NCBI GenBank assembly: GCA_016650445.1
Contig: JAENVS010000017.1
Span: 72,076-129,018 of the forward strand
Direction of reading: 5' to 3'
Source: Frankiaceae bacterium
GTDB taxonomy: Bacteria; Actinomycetota; Actinomycetes; Mycobacteriales; SCTD01
DNA length: 56,943 nt
Of this stretch, positions 23,244 to 32,384 are shown piece after piece. Within the stretch, counting starts at the first letter, position 1; each line of letters opens with the position of its first letter. Below the pieces are notes generated by a model. It searched no databases, had not been told where the DNA came from, and saw only the letters and a program-made list of their open reading frames with translations. A program made the position numbers and the translations under genes.

Positions 23244-23714
23244 ATGGACACGAAGCGGTGCGTCACCTGTCATGAGGTGAAGCCGATCTCGTCGTTCAAC
23301 TTCCGGCGAGCCGCCCGAGACGGGAGGCAGGCGCGCTGCCGCGACTGTTCCCGGACCTGGTACCTCGAGAACCGCGAGGAACACCGGCAGAACGTCGCCA
23401 GGCGCAACAAGCTCGTCCGAAAGGAGTATCGAGAGCGGCTCGTGGCCTATCTGAAGGCACATCCGTGCGTCGACTGCGGGGAGAGCGACCTTCGCGTTCT
23501 GGACTTCGACCATCGCGACAGCAGTCAAAAGCTGGAAACGGTCGGGCGGGTGGTCGGATTGCGGGCGAGCTGGAAGCGCATCCAGGCGGAGATCGACAAG
23601 TGCGATATTCGTTGTGCCAACTGTCATCGGCGCCGGACGGCCGAGGATTACGGCTGGTGGCGGCACATCGCCCAGATCGCCGACGAGGAAGCGGACGACG
23701 ACCTCGCCTCGTGA
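23244..23714 (+). CDS. HNH endonuclease-like zinc-finger protein (156 aa)
   Basis: The ATG at 23244 begins MDTKRCVTCHEVKPISSFNF, a CxxC zinc finger completed by CRDCSR. A second half has HPCVDCGESDLRVLDFDHRD and CDIRCANCHRRRT, the Cys-rich HNH/His-Me-finger core with catalytic-type histidines. It may cut DNA. It starts 110 bp downstream of the intron-bearing tRNA-Lys, so it could be a free-standing homing endonuclease for that intron or a remnant of the integrated element. Homologous free-standing HNH genes are common in actinobacteria, so the link is only positional. Confidence 0.8.
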   Translation: MDTKRCVTCHEVKPISSFNFRRAARDGRQARCRDCSRTWYLENREEHRQNVARRNKLVRKEYRERLVAYLKAHPCVDCGESDLRVLDFDHRDSSQKLETVGRVVGLRASWKRIQAEIDKCDIRCANCHRRRTAEDYGWWRHIAQIADEEADDDLAS

Positions 23715-23756
23715 ACGCGGCGGAAGAGCTGGGCGTCAGCGTGACTTGTCCAGTGC

Positions 23757-24590
23757 GTGATCGCGGTCTTGCTGGCGCTGCTTACGGCGCTGACGTACGG
23801 GGTGGCGAACTACCTCGGGCCGCTGCTCAACCGGCGGCTGCCGCTCGGTGGAGTCCTCGTCGTCGGGCAGACGGCCAGCCTGGTCGGCGCGCTCGTCCTG
23901 GTCGCGGTCCGCGGTGGCAGCACCGACCGCACGGGACTCTGGCTCGGCCTCGCCGCCGGCGTCCTCAACGGCCTCGCGCTCGCGTCCTTCTACACCGCCG
24001 CTGCCCGCGGGCCGATCAGCATCGTCGCGCCGATCGGCTCGACCGGCGCCGTCGTACCTGTCGTCGTCTCCATGCTTCAAGGCGAGCGGCCGAGCCTTCT
24101 TCAGCTCATCGGCATCCCCATCGCCATCGCCGGAGTCGCCCTCGCTGCGGCCAGGGCCGCCCCCCAGCCGGATGCCGACCCGGTCGCCGGCGTCGGCCTG
24201 TCGATCTTCGCGGCCGCGGCTTTCGGGGCGTTCCTCGCTGTGTTCGCCGAGGCGTCGCACCACGGTGCGACCGCCGCCGTCCTCTCGAGCCGCATCTCGC
24301 TGCTGGCCTGCACCATCGCTGTGGTCGCAGCCGCCCGCCTCACCTGGCGGGTGCCACGCGCCGACATTCCCTCGGCCGCGCTCCCCGGGGTGCTGCTCGT
24401 CATCGGCACCGCCGCCTACGGCATCGCGACGACCAAGGGCCTGGTCAGCATCGTCGCGGTCCTCGCGACGCTCTCCCCCGTCGTCACCGTCGCCCTCGCG
24501 GTGGTCCTGCTGCACGAGCGCGTCATCGGCCGGCAGCGGGCCGGCGTCGCCATCGCACTCGCCGGCGTTGTGCTGCTCGCAGCAGGATGA
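23757..24590 (+). CDS. EamA/DMT-family permease
   Basis: The 277-aa protein has about ten hydrophobic segments in two EamA repeats, each with the typical ending (first repeat LLQLIGIPIAIAGVALAAAR; second VIGRQRAGVAIALAGVVLL). It likely exports or imports a small metabolite; the substrate cannot be inferred. The start is GTG at 23757. Confidence 0.85.
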   Translation: MIAVLLALLTALTYGVANYLGPLLNRRLPLGGVLVVGQTASLVGALVLVAVRGGSTDRTGLWLGLAAGVLNGLALASFYTAAARGPISIVAPIGSTGAVVPVVVSMLQGERPSLLQLIGIPIAIAGVALAAARAAPQPDADPVAGVGLSIFAAAAFGAFLAVFAEASHHGATAAVLSSRISLLACTIAVVAAARLTWRVPRADIPSAALPGVLLVIGTAAYGIATTKGLVSIVAVLATLSPVVTVALAVVLLHERVIGRQRAGVAIALAGVVLLAAG

Positions 24591-24603
24591 GCAACACTGC
24601 GGC

Positions 24604-25443
24604 ATGAACGTCCGCAAGCGACTGCGCCTCGACCCGGCCGCCATCTCGGTCTCGGTCGGCGAGAAGGGCACCGACGCGACCCCGGGTGTGACGGGCAAGC
24701 GCCGCGCTGCGAAGGACATTGCGAAGATCGCCCCGAAGCTCGCCGACCTGCAGGAGCGGCTGTACGCCGAGGGCAAGGCCGGCGGCACCCGCCGTGTCGT
24801 CCTCCTCCTGCAGGGCATGGACACGTGCGGAAAGGACGGCACGGTCAAGCACGTCGTCGGCCTGGTCAACCCCGCGGGTGTGCGGATCACCTCGTTCGGC
24901 AAGCCGACGGACGACGAGCTCAAGCACAGCTTCCTGTGGCGCATCACCAAGGCGGTGCCGCCGGCCGGCTATCTCGGGGTGTTCAACCGGAGCCAGTACG
25001 AGGACGTGCTCATCGTCCGCGTCCACGACCTGGTACCGCGCGAGGAGTGGGAGAAGCGCTACGACCTCATCAACGCCTGGGAGGCGAAGCAGGCCGCGGC
25101 CGGGGTCACCTTCCTCAAGGTCTTCCTGCACATCTCCAAGAACGAGCAGCACGAGCGGCTGCTGGCCCGGCTTGCCGACCCGCGCAAGCACTGGAAGGTC
25201 AACCCCGACGACATCGACGAGCGTGCGCTGTGGGAGTCCTACCGCGAGGCGTACGCCGCGGTTCTCGAGCGCTGCAGCACCGACATCGCGCCCTGGTACG
25301 TCGTACCGGCCGATCGAAAGTGGTACCGCAACTGGGCGATCACGCACCTGCTCAGCGAGACGCTCGAGGAGCTGGACCCGACGTGGCCGGAACGGCCCGA
25401 GCTGGACATCGCCAGCATGAAGAAGGCGTTGCAGGACGCATGA
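24604..25443 (+). CDS. ppk2: polyphosphate kinase 2 family protein (class with PPK2 P-loop)
   Basis: PPK2 enzymes transfer phosphate between polyphosphate and nucleotides (usually making GTP or ATP from NDP, or ADP from AMP). The Walker A motif LLQGMDTCGKDGTVKH is near residue 70. The conserved FLWRITKAVPPAGYLGVFNR, SQYEDVLIVRVHDLV and the lid RKHWKVNPDDIDERALW follow, then WYVVPADRKWYRNWAI. A single domain of 279 aa is typical of class I/III. It may relate to phosphate economy with the PiT transporter 4 kb downstream. Confidence 0.93.
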   Translation: MNVRKRLRLDPAAISVSVGEKGTDATPGVTGKRRAAKDIAKIAPKLADLQERLYAEGKAGGTRRVVLLLQGMDTCGKDGTVKHVVGLVNPAGVRITSFGKPTDDELKHSFLWRITKAVPPAGYLGVFNRSQYEDVLIVRVHDLVPREEWEKRYDLINAWEAKQAAAGVTFLKVFLHISKNEQHERLLARLADPRKHWKVNPDDIDERALWESYREAYAAVLERCSTDIAPWYVVPADRKWYRNWAITHLLSETLEELDPTWPERPELDIASMKKALQDA

Positions 25444-25480
25444 CCCGGGTACGACGAGAGCAACCCCCTTGGAGGCAACC

Positions 25481-25939
25481 GTGAGCCCCACCCGCACGCT
25501 GGCCCGCCCGCTGCTCGCCAGCATGTTCATCGCCGGCGGCTTCGACGCCCTGAAGAACCCCGGTCACCGCTCCGAACTGGTGGCCAAGGCCGGCCTGCAG
25601 GACCCCGAGAAGCTCGTGCGCATCAACGCGGCCACACAGCTCATCGGCGGACTGGCACTGGCCACCGGGCGCCTGCCGCGGCTCTCTGCCCTGGTGCTCG
25701 CGGGGTCGCTCGTGCCGACGACGTACATCGGTCATCCGTTCTGGAGCGAGGACGACAAGGCGGCCAAGCAGAACGAGCGGCGCCAGTTCCTCAAGAACCT
25801 GAGCATGCTCGGCGGGCTGCTGCTGGCGGCTGCCGATACCGGCGGTCGTGAGTCGATCCCGCACGCGGCCGGCCGCATCACCCGCCGTACGGCGAGGAAC
25901 ACCAAGAAGGCCGCGAAGGCCCTGCCCCACCCCGGCTAG
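25481..25939 (+). CDS. DoxX-family membrane protein
   Basis: The GTG at 25481 lies 6 nt after GGAGG. The protein (152 aa) has four predicted helices with DoxX features: PLLASMFIAGGFDALKNPG near the N-terminus, LVRINAATQLIGGLALATG and GSLVPTTYIGHPFW. The function is unclear; DoxX proteins have been tied to oxidative stress and quinone metabolism. The stop overlaps the convergent tetR stop. Confidence 0.85.
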   Translation: MSPTRTLARPLLASMFIAGGFDALKNPGHRSELVAKAGLQDPEKLVRINAATQLIGGLALATGRLPRLSALVLAGSLVPTTYIGHPFWSEDDKAAKQNERRQFLKNLSMLGGLLLAAADTGGRESIPHAAGRITRRTARNTKKAAKALPHPG

Positions 25940-26622
25940 TCGCGCAGGGCGTTGAGCTTTGCCACCAGGTCGGGCAACGCGATCTCGCCGCACTCGTCCA
26001 GCCGGCTCGACAGCGCGATCCCCATGCCCGCCATGCGGATCGTCTGCTCGATGTAGTCCTCCAGCGGCGGCCACGGGAAGTAGGGCTTCGCCACCAGCAG
26101 CGCTGCCACGCCGTGCGCCGCCGCCCACAGCCGCAGCGCCAGCGCCTCGGCGTCGCCCTCGAAGACGCCGGCGTCGACGCAGTCCTGCACGGACGCCACG
26201 AACTCCCGGAACGAGCTGCTCGCCATCACCAGGTCGGCGTGGTCTCCGCCCGACGCAGCGTGCTTGCGCATCAGCACGATCCGATAGTGCTCGGGATTGG
26301 CGACCGCGAACTGCACGTAGGCGATGCCCTGCCGCCGCAGCCCATCGAAACAGTCCTGCGCGTCCGCCGCCGCCGCCCGCATCTGCGCATGCAGAGCCTC
26401 GAACACCTCCTCGCAGACCGCGTCGAGCAGCGCCTGCTTGTCGGCGAAGTGCAGGTAGATGCTCGGCACGCTGACCCCGACGCGTTGGGCGACCGCACGC
26501 AGCGAGACGGCGTCCTCCTCGCCGGTCTCCGTCAGCAGGTCCATGGCGGCGCGCAGCACCTCGCCGCGCAGCTCCGCACCCTTGCCGCGGGCCGACCGCG
26601 GCCGCACTGCGGCCTCAGACAT
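25936..26622 (-). CDS. TetR-family transcriptional regulator
   Basis: The N-terminal HTH is clear: VLRAAMDLLTETGEEDAVSL, RAVAQRVGVSVPSIYLHFAD, KQALLDAVCEEVF. The C-terminal half resembles the TetR_C_13-type ligand-binding domain (FAVANPEHYRIVLMRKHA). It overlaps the end of the MMPL gene by 8 nt and is co-transcribed with it, so it is probably its auto-regulated repressor. Confidence 0.92.
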   Translation of the reverse strand: MSEAAVRPRSARGKGAELRGEVLRAAMDLLTETGEEDAVSLRAVAQRVGVSVPSIYLHFADKQALLDAVCEEVFEALHAQMRAAAADAQDCFDGLRRQGIAYVQFAVANPEHYRIVLMRKHAASGGDHADLVMASSSFREFVASVQDCVDAGVFEGDAEALALRLWAAAHGVAALLVAKPYFPWPPLEDYIEQTIRMAGMGIALSSRLDECGEIALPDLVAKLNALRD

Positions 26623-28870
26623 CCGCGGTGTCCCGATCGACGGGTCGCTGGGTCGGCACGTCGAGCTCGACGTACTCCGCCAACCCGATGCGCTGGTGCA
26701 GGCTGCGCAGCGGTCGCGGCGCCCACCAGTTGGCTTCGCCCATCAACCGCATGAACGCCGGCACCAAAGCGCCGCGGATCAGCGTCGCGTCGACGAGCAC
26801 CGCCAGCGCCGTGCCCAGGCCGAGCAGCTTGATGAAGCTGATGTCGGAGGAGACGAACGCGAGGAACACCAGGGCGAGCAGCGCCGCGGCCGCGGTCACC
26901 AGCCGACCGGTGCGCTCCAGACCCATGGCGACGGCGCGCGTGTTGTCGCCCGTGGCGTCGTACTCCTCCTTGATCCGGGACAGCAGGAACACCTCGTAGT
27001 CCATGGAGAGCCCGAACAGCACGCAGAACATCAGGATCGGCGTCGTCGTGTCGAGCGCACCGGTGACCACCGGATCACCGATCCAGCTCGTCAGGTGTCC
27101 TTCCTGGAACACCCAGACCATTGCCCCGAAGGTCGCCGACAGCGACAGCATGTTCAGCACCAGCGCCTTGAGCGGGATCACCACGCTGCCCGTGAACAGG
27201 AACAGCAGGACGAACGTCGCCGTGACGATCAGCCCCAGGGCCAGTGGCAGCTTCGAGCCGAGCGAGTTTTTCGTGTCGACCAGCCGAGCCGCCTGCCCGG
27301 TCACCAGCACCTCGCCCAGCGGCGACGGCACCTCGCGGATGTCATGCACAAGCCGCTCGCCGCGCGCGCTCATCGACTCGATGTCCGGTACGACGGACAG
27401 GTAGGTGCCGCCGCCCTGGGAGAAGCGCGCGCTCGCGGGGGTCGCGGGGGCGAGCTGCCGGCCGGCCGCATAGGTGCCGGTCACGGCGTCGACCCGTCCC
27501 GCGCCGTCGACCTTCGACAGCGCAAGGGCGTAGTCGCGGATCTGGTCGGTTCCGGCAGTCACCTTCGGCGCGATGATCGACAGCGCGGCGAACTCGCGGC
27601 CCGGGAACTCGTCGCGCATCACCTGGCCGACCTGGTAGGCGCCCGCCGACTTCGGGAGCACCCGGTCGTCGGGCAGGCTGAACGCGACGCCGAGGAACGG
27701 CGTGCCCGCGACGAGCAGCAATGCGACAACCGCGGTGGCCACCGAGATCGGCCGCTTCATCACCGTCACCGCGATGCGGTGCCACATGCCCTCGTCGAGC
27801 TCCTTCTCGCGCGGCGGTTGCAGCCGCAGCAGCCGGCGTACCGGTCTGCGCAGGTCGAGGGTGTTGACGCGCGTCCCCAGCGCCGCCAGTGCCGCCGGCA
27901 GCACGACGAGTGCGCCGATGAGCGCGAAGAAGACCGCGTAGATCCCGGCGTACGCGAACGACTTGAGGAAGTAGAGCGGGAAGACGATGAGCGCCCCGAG
28001 GCTGAGCCCGACCGTGATGGCACTGAACAACACGGTGCGGCCGGCGGTGCGCACTGTGGCCGCAACCGCGTCGGGCACCTCCCGTCCCTTGCGGAGCTCC
28101 TCGCGGAACCGCGTCACCATGAACAGCGAGTAGTCGATGCCCAGCCCCAGTCCGAGCGACGTTGCCAGGTTGACCGAGTAGATCGAGACGTCGGTGTACT
28201 TCGCCGTGAGGTGCAGGGCGAGGAACGTCCCGAGGATCGACAGCACCCCGATGAGCAGCGGCAGGCCGGCTGCGATCGCGCTGCCGAAGACGAGTACGAG
28301 CAGCACGGCGACGAGGGGGAACGCGATGACCTCGGCGCGGACGATGTCGTGCTCGATCGTTGTGCCGACCTCGTTGAAGGTCTCGGCGATGCCGCCGACG
28401 CGGACGTCGAAGCCCTCGATCGTCGTGCTGTACGCCGGGGTCAGCTCGGCCGCGCGGTCGACCATGTTGTCGTCGGTACCGGCGATGCGCGCAAGGACGA
28501 GAGCGCGGTGCCCGTTGCGACTGCGCAGGGTGTCGGGGCGGCCGGCGCTCCAGTACGACAGCACGTGCATGACGTCGCGCTCCCCCGCGAACTGCGCCGC
28601 CAGCCGCTGACCGGCCGCGGCGACCGCCGGGTCGTCGACGTCGCCCTTGGAGGTGAGCAGCAGCGCGATCGTGGGCGTGCCGGTGCCGAACTGGTCGTGC
28701 AGCAGGGCGGCGGCCTGCTCGGACGGTGCGCTGGGGTCGTCGAACCCACCGCCGGACAGCTCCTTGGCGACCCCGCCGCCGAGGGCACCCGCCAGGCCGA
28801 CGAAGACCAGGGCAAGCACGAGCACCAGGCGGCGCCGGGTGACGGAGAAGCCGGCCAGACGTGTGAGCAC
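26615..28870 (-). CDS. MMPL/RND-family transporter (751 aa)
   Basis: The transporter has two halves of six helices each with large extracytoplasmic loops after helices 1 and 7. Landmarks are the N-terminal helix RRRLVLVLALVFVGLAGALG, TSLGLGLGIDYSLFMVTRFR in helix 4 (the proton-relay Asp-Tyr pair) and its repeat CVLFGLSMDYEVFLLSRIKE. Actinobacterial members move lipids or drugs; the coupled TetR gene favours inducible drug or lipid efflux. The GTG at 28870 gives the normal N-terminus. Confidence 0.93.
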   Translation of the reverse strand: MLTRLAGFSVTRRRLVLVLALVFVGLAGALGGGVAKELSGGGFDDPSAPSEQAAALLHDQFGTGTPTIALLLTSKGDVDDPAVAAAGQRLAAQFAGERDVMHVLSYWSAGRPDTLRSRNGHRALVLARIAGTDDNMVDRAAELTPAYSTTIEGFDVRVGGIAETFNEVGTTIEHDIVRAEVIAFPLVAVLLVLVFGSAIAAGLPLLIGVLSILGTFLALHLTAKYTDVSIYSVNLATSLGLGLGIDYSLFMVTRFREELRKGREVPDAVAATVRTAGRTVLFSAITVGLSLGALIVFPLYFLKSFAYAGIYAVFFALIGALVVLPAALAALGTRVNTLDLRRPVRRLLRLQPPREKELDEGMWHRIAVTVMKRPISVATAVVALLLVAGTPFLGVAFSLPDDRVLPKSAGAYQVGQVMRDEFPGREFAALSIIAPKVTAGTDQIRDYALALSKVDGAGRVDAVTGTYAAGRQLAPATPASARFSQGGGTYLSVVPDIESMSARGERLVHDIREVPSPLGEVLVTGQAARLVDTKNSLGSKLPLALGLIVTATFVLLFLFTGSVVIPLKALVLNMLSLSATFGAMVWVFQEGHLTSWIGDPVVTGALDTTTPILMFCVLFGLSMDYEVFLLSRIKEEYDATGDNTRAVAMGLERTGRLVTAAAALLALVFLAFVSSDISFIKLLGLGTALAVLVDATLIRGALVPAFMRLMGEANWWAPRPLRSLHQRIGLAEYVELDVPTQRPVDRDTADV

Positions 28871-28889
28871 TACGACCCCCGAGGTAGAT

Positions 28890-28914
28890 GAACGGCGGTA
28901 AGTTAGCGCTGTTC
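28890..28914 (-). promoter_or_regulatory. candidate TetR operator upstream of the MMPL-tetR operon
   Basis: GAACGGCG (28890-28897) and CGCTGTTC (28907-28914) form an 8-bp dyad with one mismatch and a 9-nt centre, 20 nt upstream of the transporter start. The size and place fit a TetR-family operator. Confidence 0.45.
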
Positions 28915-28958
28915 AGTCAGATGTGCAAGGGGCTGTCCGAGCCGCGGATCGGGCACCT

Positions 28959-28964
28959 TAGGCT
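28959..28964 (+). promoter_or_regulatory. promoter of DUF47-pit, -10 hexamer
   Basis: TAGGCT is identical to the vdh -10 and lies 37 nt before the DUF47 start codon. Confidence 0.45.
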
Positions 28965-29001
28965 CGCGGTCGCCCCACCCGCCGCATCCCCCGAGGTCCC
29001 C

Positions 29002-29613
29002 GTGCGCCTGACCCCCCGCGACACGTCCTTCTACGACCACTTCAGCGCCGCCGGGGCCAACCTGGTCGCCGGCGCGAGGCTGCTCCAGGAGGGGCTAGCG
29101 GTCGGCGCGGACCGGCCGGCGATGGCCAAGCAGATGCGCGACATCGAGCACGCGAACGACGAGGTCACCCACACCGTCATGCGTCAGCTCAACACCACGT
29201 TCGTGACGCCGTTCGACCGCGAGGACATCTACCGGCTGGCCAGCAAGCTCGACGACGTGATGGACCACATGGAGGCCGCGGCCGACCTCGTCGTGCTCTA
29301 CGACATCGGCGAGCTGCCGGAGGAGACCCAGAACGTCGTCGACGTGCTCGTGCGCGCCTCGCAGGTGACCGCGGACGCGCTCCCGGGGCTGCGCAAGATG
29401 AAGAACCTCGCGGCGTACTGGATCGAGGTCAACCGGCTCGAGAACGAAGCCGACCAGCTCTACCGCCGTACCGTCGCCCGGCTGTTCTCGGGCCAGTACG
29501 ACGCGCTCACGGCCATGAAGCTCAAGGACCTCGCCGACGAGCTCGAAGCCGCCGCCGACGCCCTCGAGGACGTCGCCGACACGGTCGAGACCATCGCCGT
29601 CAAGGAGTCCTAG
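29002..29613 (+). CDS. DUF47 (PhoU-like) phosphate-transport regulator
   Basis: This is an all-helical protein of 203 aa with the family pattern DTSFYDHFSAAGANLVAGAR, MRDIEHANDEVTHTVM, FVTPFDREDIYRLASKLDDV and DALTAMKLKDLADELEAAAD, repeats of E/DxxxD metal-binding residues as in PhoU. The GTG at 29002 follows a GAGG box and gives the family start; an upstream ATG at 28888 adds an unrelated leader. It is coupled to pit (3-nt gap) and probably regulates it. Confidence 0.92.
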   Translation: MRLTPRDTSFYDHFSAAGANLVAGARLLQEGLAVGADRPAMAKQMRDIEHANDEVTHTVMRQLNTTFVTPFDREDIYRLASKLDDVMDHMEAAADLVVLYDIGELPEETQNVVDVLVRASQVTADALPGLRKMKNLAAYWIEVNRLENEADQLYRRTVARLFSGQYDALTAMKLKDLADELEAAADALEDVADTVETIAVKES

Positions 29614-29616
29614 CCG

Positions 29617-30618
29617 GTGTCGGCTGAGCTCATCGGGCTGGTCGCGATCGTCGCGATCGCACTGGCCTTCGACTACACCAACGGCTTCCACGACGCGGCC
29701 AACGCGATCGCGACGGCCATCTCCACCCGGGCGCTCACGCCGCGCGTCGCGCTTGCCATGGCCGCCGTCATGAACCTCGCCGGCGCCGTCGTCGCCACCG
29801 GCGTCGCGAAAACGGTCGGCAGCGGCATCATCGCCAAGCCCGAGGGGGCCACCGGGCTGACCCTGGTGTTCAGCGCGTTGGTCGGCGCCATCACCTGGAA
29901 CCTCATCACCTGGTACTTCGGCCTGCCGTCGTCGTCCTCCCACGCCCTGATCGGCGGTCTCGTCGGGGCCGCGCTCGCCGCGTCCAACGACGTCAAGTGG
30001 GACGGCGTGATCGACAAGGTCGTCATCCCGATGGTCATCTCCCCGCTGGTCGGCTTCGGTGTCGCCTACCTGCTGATGCTGGCCATCCTGTGGGGGTTCC
30101 GGCGGGCCCGGCCGGGTCGGGTCAACACCGGCTTCCGGCACGCGCAGGTCTTCTCCGCCGGGGCGATGGCCTTCGGCCACGGTCTGCAGGACGCGCAGAA
30201 GACGATGGGCGTGATCGTGCTCGCGCTGGTCACCTACGGGTCGCAGACCGACTTCGACGTCCCGCTGTGGGTCAAGCTGTCGGCGGCGTTGGCCATCAGT
30301 CTCGGGACGTACGCCGGCGGGTGGCGCATCATGCGCACGCTCGGCCGGCGGGTCATCCAGCTGGACCCGCCGCGGGGCTTTGCCGCCGAGACGACCGCAG
30401 CCGGCGTCCTCTACACGACTGCCTTCGTGTTCGCGGTGCCGGTCTCGACGACGCACACGATCACGTCGGCCGTCATGGGCGTCGGCGCGACGCGACGGCT
30501 GTCCGCCGTCCGCTGGGGCGTGGCGGGCAACATCGTGCTGGCCTGGGTCCTGACGATCCCCGCGGCCGCGCTGGTCGCGGCCGCCTTCTACGAGGTCGCG
30601 CGCCTCATCGTCGGCTAG
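29617..30618 (+). CDS. pit: low-affinity inorganic phosphate transporter (PiT family)
   Basis: Two inverted PiT repeats carry the signatures GFHDAANAIATAISTRALTP near the N-terminus and GHGLQDAQKTMGVIVLAL in the second half, each with the key Asp and Asn or Gln. About nine to ten helices are predicted, 333 aa. It carries metal-phosphate with H+ or Na+. The GTG start follows AAGGAG within the previous gene. Confidence 0.94.
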   Translation: MSAELIGLVAIVAIALAFDYTNGFHDAANAIATAISTRALTPRVALAMAAVMNLAGAVVATGVAKTVGSGIIAKPEGATGLTLVFSALVGAITWNLITWYFGLPSSSSHALIGGLVGAALAASNDVKWDGVIDKVVIPMVISPLVGFGVAYLLMLAILWGFRRARPGRVNTGFRHAQVFSAGAMAFGHGLQDAQKTMGVIVLALVTYGSQTDFDVPLWVKLSAALAISLGTYAGGWRIMRTLGRRVIQLDPPRGFAAETTAAGVLYTTAFVFAVPVSTTHTITSAVMGVGATRRLSAVRWGVAGNIVLAWVLTIPAAALVAAAFYEVARLIVG

Positions 30619-31559
30619 CTGCCGCGGGTCCAGCTGACGTCGGTGGCGTAGCGGGTGAACCCGAGCCGCTCGTAGACACGGATCGCGTTGGTGTTGCTCT
30701 CGTCGACGTACAGCAGGACCTCGTCGAGCCCCAGCGACTGCAGGTGGTGCAGACCGATCAGGGTCAGCGCCGGCCCCAGACCGTGCCCCTGCTCGGACGG
30801 GTCGACGCCGACGACGTAGACCTCACCGATCGGCGCGTGGTCGTGCCCGTGCTCGTGCGGCAGGTCGCCGTGGTCGTGGGTCAGCGCACCGTGCACCTTC
30901 GTCCAGTGGAAGCCGACGAGAGCGCCGCCGCGGAACGCCAGGAAGAACCCCTGCGGGTCGAACCACGACTCCGCCTCCCGGAGCAGCACCTCCTCCACGC
31001 CCCAACGACCCTGGTCCGGGTGGTCGGCGAACGCCCTGTTGTTGGTCTCGGTCCAGCGCCGCTCGTCGGCGCCGACCTCGAAGGTCCGGATCGTCACGCC
31101 CGCCGGCACCTTCGGCGACGGCAGCGCGTCAGCGAGCGGTCGGCGCATCTGCCAGAGCACGCGGCTGCGCGCGAAGCCCATCGTCCTCGCGAGCGCGGCC
31201 GACCCCGGGCTCTCACCGTGCGCCCACAGCCGCAGCCGCCCGTCCGGCGTCTCCTCGAGCAGCCGGGCGACCAGCGTGCGCCCGATGCCACGCCCGCGGG
31301 CAGCCGGATGTACGGCGAGCTCGGCGCTCGACCCCGCCACCACGTCGGTCACGTCGAGGTGCGCATAGCCGAGCAGCCGGCCGTCGTCGGACCGCACAAG
31401 CAGGTTGCGCACGGCCTCGTCCCCACCGCGCGGCAGGTGCAGCATGACGTGGTCGCTGAGCGGGCCGACCCCGTCCGCCACTGCCACGTCGTGCACGAGC
31501 GACCGCACTGCCTCGACGTCCTCGGCCGACAGGCGGCCCTGAACGACCGGCGCACTCAC
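30615..31559 (-). CDS. mshD: mycothiol synthase (acetyl-CoA:Cys-GlcN-Ins acetyltransferase)
   Basis: MshD catalyses the last step of mycothiol synthesis. The 314-aa protein has two GNAT domains: the N-terminal one with HPAARGRGIGRTLVARLLEE and the C-terminal one with GVDPSEQGHGLGPALTLIGL and LYVDESNTNAIRVYERLGF. The acceptor-side NRAFADHPDQG motif is present. A His-rich insert (THDHGDLPHEHGHDH) precedes the C-terminal acetyl-CoA motif and could bind metal. It is convergent with pit, with stops overlapping. Confidence 0.93.
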   Translation of the reverse strand: MSAPVVQGRLSAEDVEAVRSLVHDVAVADGVGPLSDHVMLHLPRGGDEAVRNLLVRSDDGRLLGYAHLDVTDVVAGSSAELAVHPAARGRGIGRTLVARLLEETPDGRLRLWAHGESPGSAALARTMGFARSRVLWQMRRPLADALPSPKVPAGVTIRTFEVGADERRWTETNNRAFADHPDQGRWGVEEVLLREAESWFDPQGFFLAFRGGALVGFHWTKVHGALTHDHGDLPHEHGHDHAPIGEVYVVGVDPSEQGHGLGPALTLIGLHHLQSLGLDEVLLYVDESNTNAIRVYERLGFTRYATDVSWTRGS

Positions 31560-31569
31560 CCGGCGGACG

Positions 31570-32301
31570 CTACCCGGGCAGGATCGCCGCGCTCTCCTCG
31601 GCGGCGAGCGCCGCAGCGAGCGGCGGCGTCACGAACTTGTAGCCGACGTGGCGCACGGTGCCGATGAGCGACTCGTGCTCCGGACCGAGCTTGGCGCGCA
31701 GCCGTCGTACATGCACGTCGACCGTGCGGGTGCCCCCGTAGTAGTCGTAGCCCCACACCTCCTGGAGCAGCTGGGCGCGGGTGAAGACGCGGCCGGGGTG
31801 CTGCGCGAGGTACTTCAGCAGCTCGAACTCCTTGAACGTCAGCTCGAGTGCCTTGCCGCGCAGCCGGCAGGTGTAGGTGCCCTCGTCGATGGTCAGGTCG
31901 CCGGTGCGTACGACGCCGGGCTCGGTGGCAGCACCCTTCTCCTGCGCCGCGGTGACCTTGCCGACCGCGAGCCGCAGCCGCGCGTCGACCTCGGCCGGAC
32001 CGGCGGTGTCGAGCAGTACGTCGCTCACCGCCCACTCGGCCGAGAGCCCGGCGAGGCCCCCTTCGGTCAGTACGGCGAAGACCGGGGACGTGATGCCGGT
32101 CGTCTGCATCAGGCGGGTGAGGGACCGGGCCGCGATCAGGTCGCGGCGCGCGTCGACGAGGACGGCGTCGGCCGGCGCGGTGTCGAGCAGCGCCGAGATC
32201 TCCAGCGGGGCGACCCGGACTGTGTGCGACAGGAGCCCCAGCGCCGGCAGCACCTCGGCGGAGGGCTGCATCGCGTTGGTCAGGAGGAGGAGGGTGGCCA
32301 T
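31570..32301 (-). CDS. glnR: global nitrogen regulator GlnR (OmpR-type orphan response regulator)
   Basis: The ATG at 32301 gives [22 protein letters not shown], the GlnR N-terminus. The receiver domain has VDARRDL around the conserved Asp but lacks the full acidic pocket, as in known GlnR. The C-terminal winged helix ([60 protein letters not shown]) is almost identical to Streptomyces GlnR as remembered. It controls glutamine synthetase, ammonium transport and nitrate genes. No GlnR targets are in the window. It is divergent from moaD. Confidence 0.94.
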   Translation of the reverse strand: MATLLLLTNAMQPSAEVLPALGLLSHTVRVAPLEISALLDTAPADAVLVDARRDLIAARSLTRLMQTTGITSPVFAVLTEGGLAGLSAEWAVSDVLLDTAGPAEVDARLRLAVGKVTAAQEKGAATEPGVVRTGDLTIDEGTYTCRLRGKALELTFKEFELLKYLAQHPGRVFTRAQLLQEVWGYDYYGGTRTVDVHVRRLRAKLGPEHESLIGTVRHVGYKFVTPPLAAALAAEESAAILPG

Positions 32302-32384
32302 GGACGGGTCTCTCGTTGCAGGGTCATGGACTGCGGAGAAGAGGCGCCGTTGCCTGCCTGCAAGATAGCCGATGTGAGGACGAC

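Noticed and set aside
26459..28891. 810-codon open frame opposite the MMPL transporter
   Set aside because: A shadow frame rich in Arg, Gln and Asp; the minus-strand MMPL and TetR proteins are clear.
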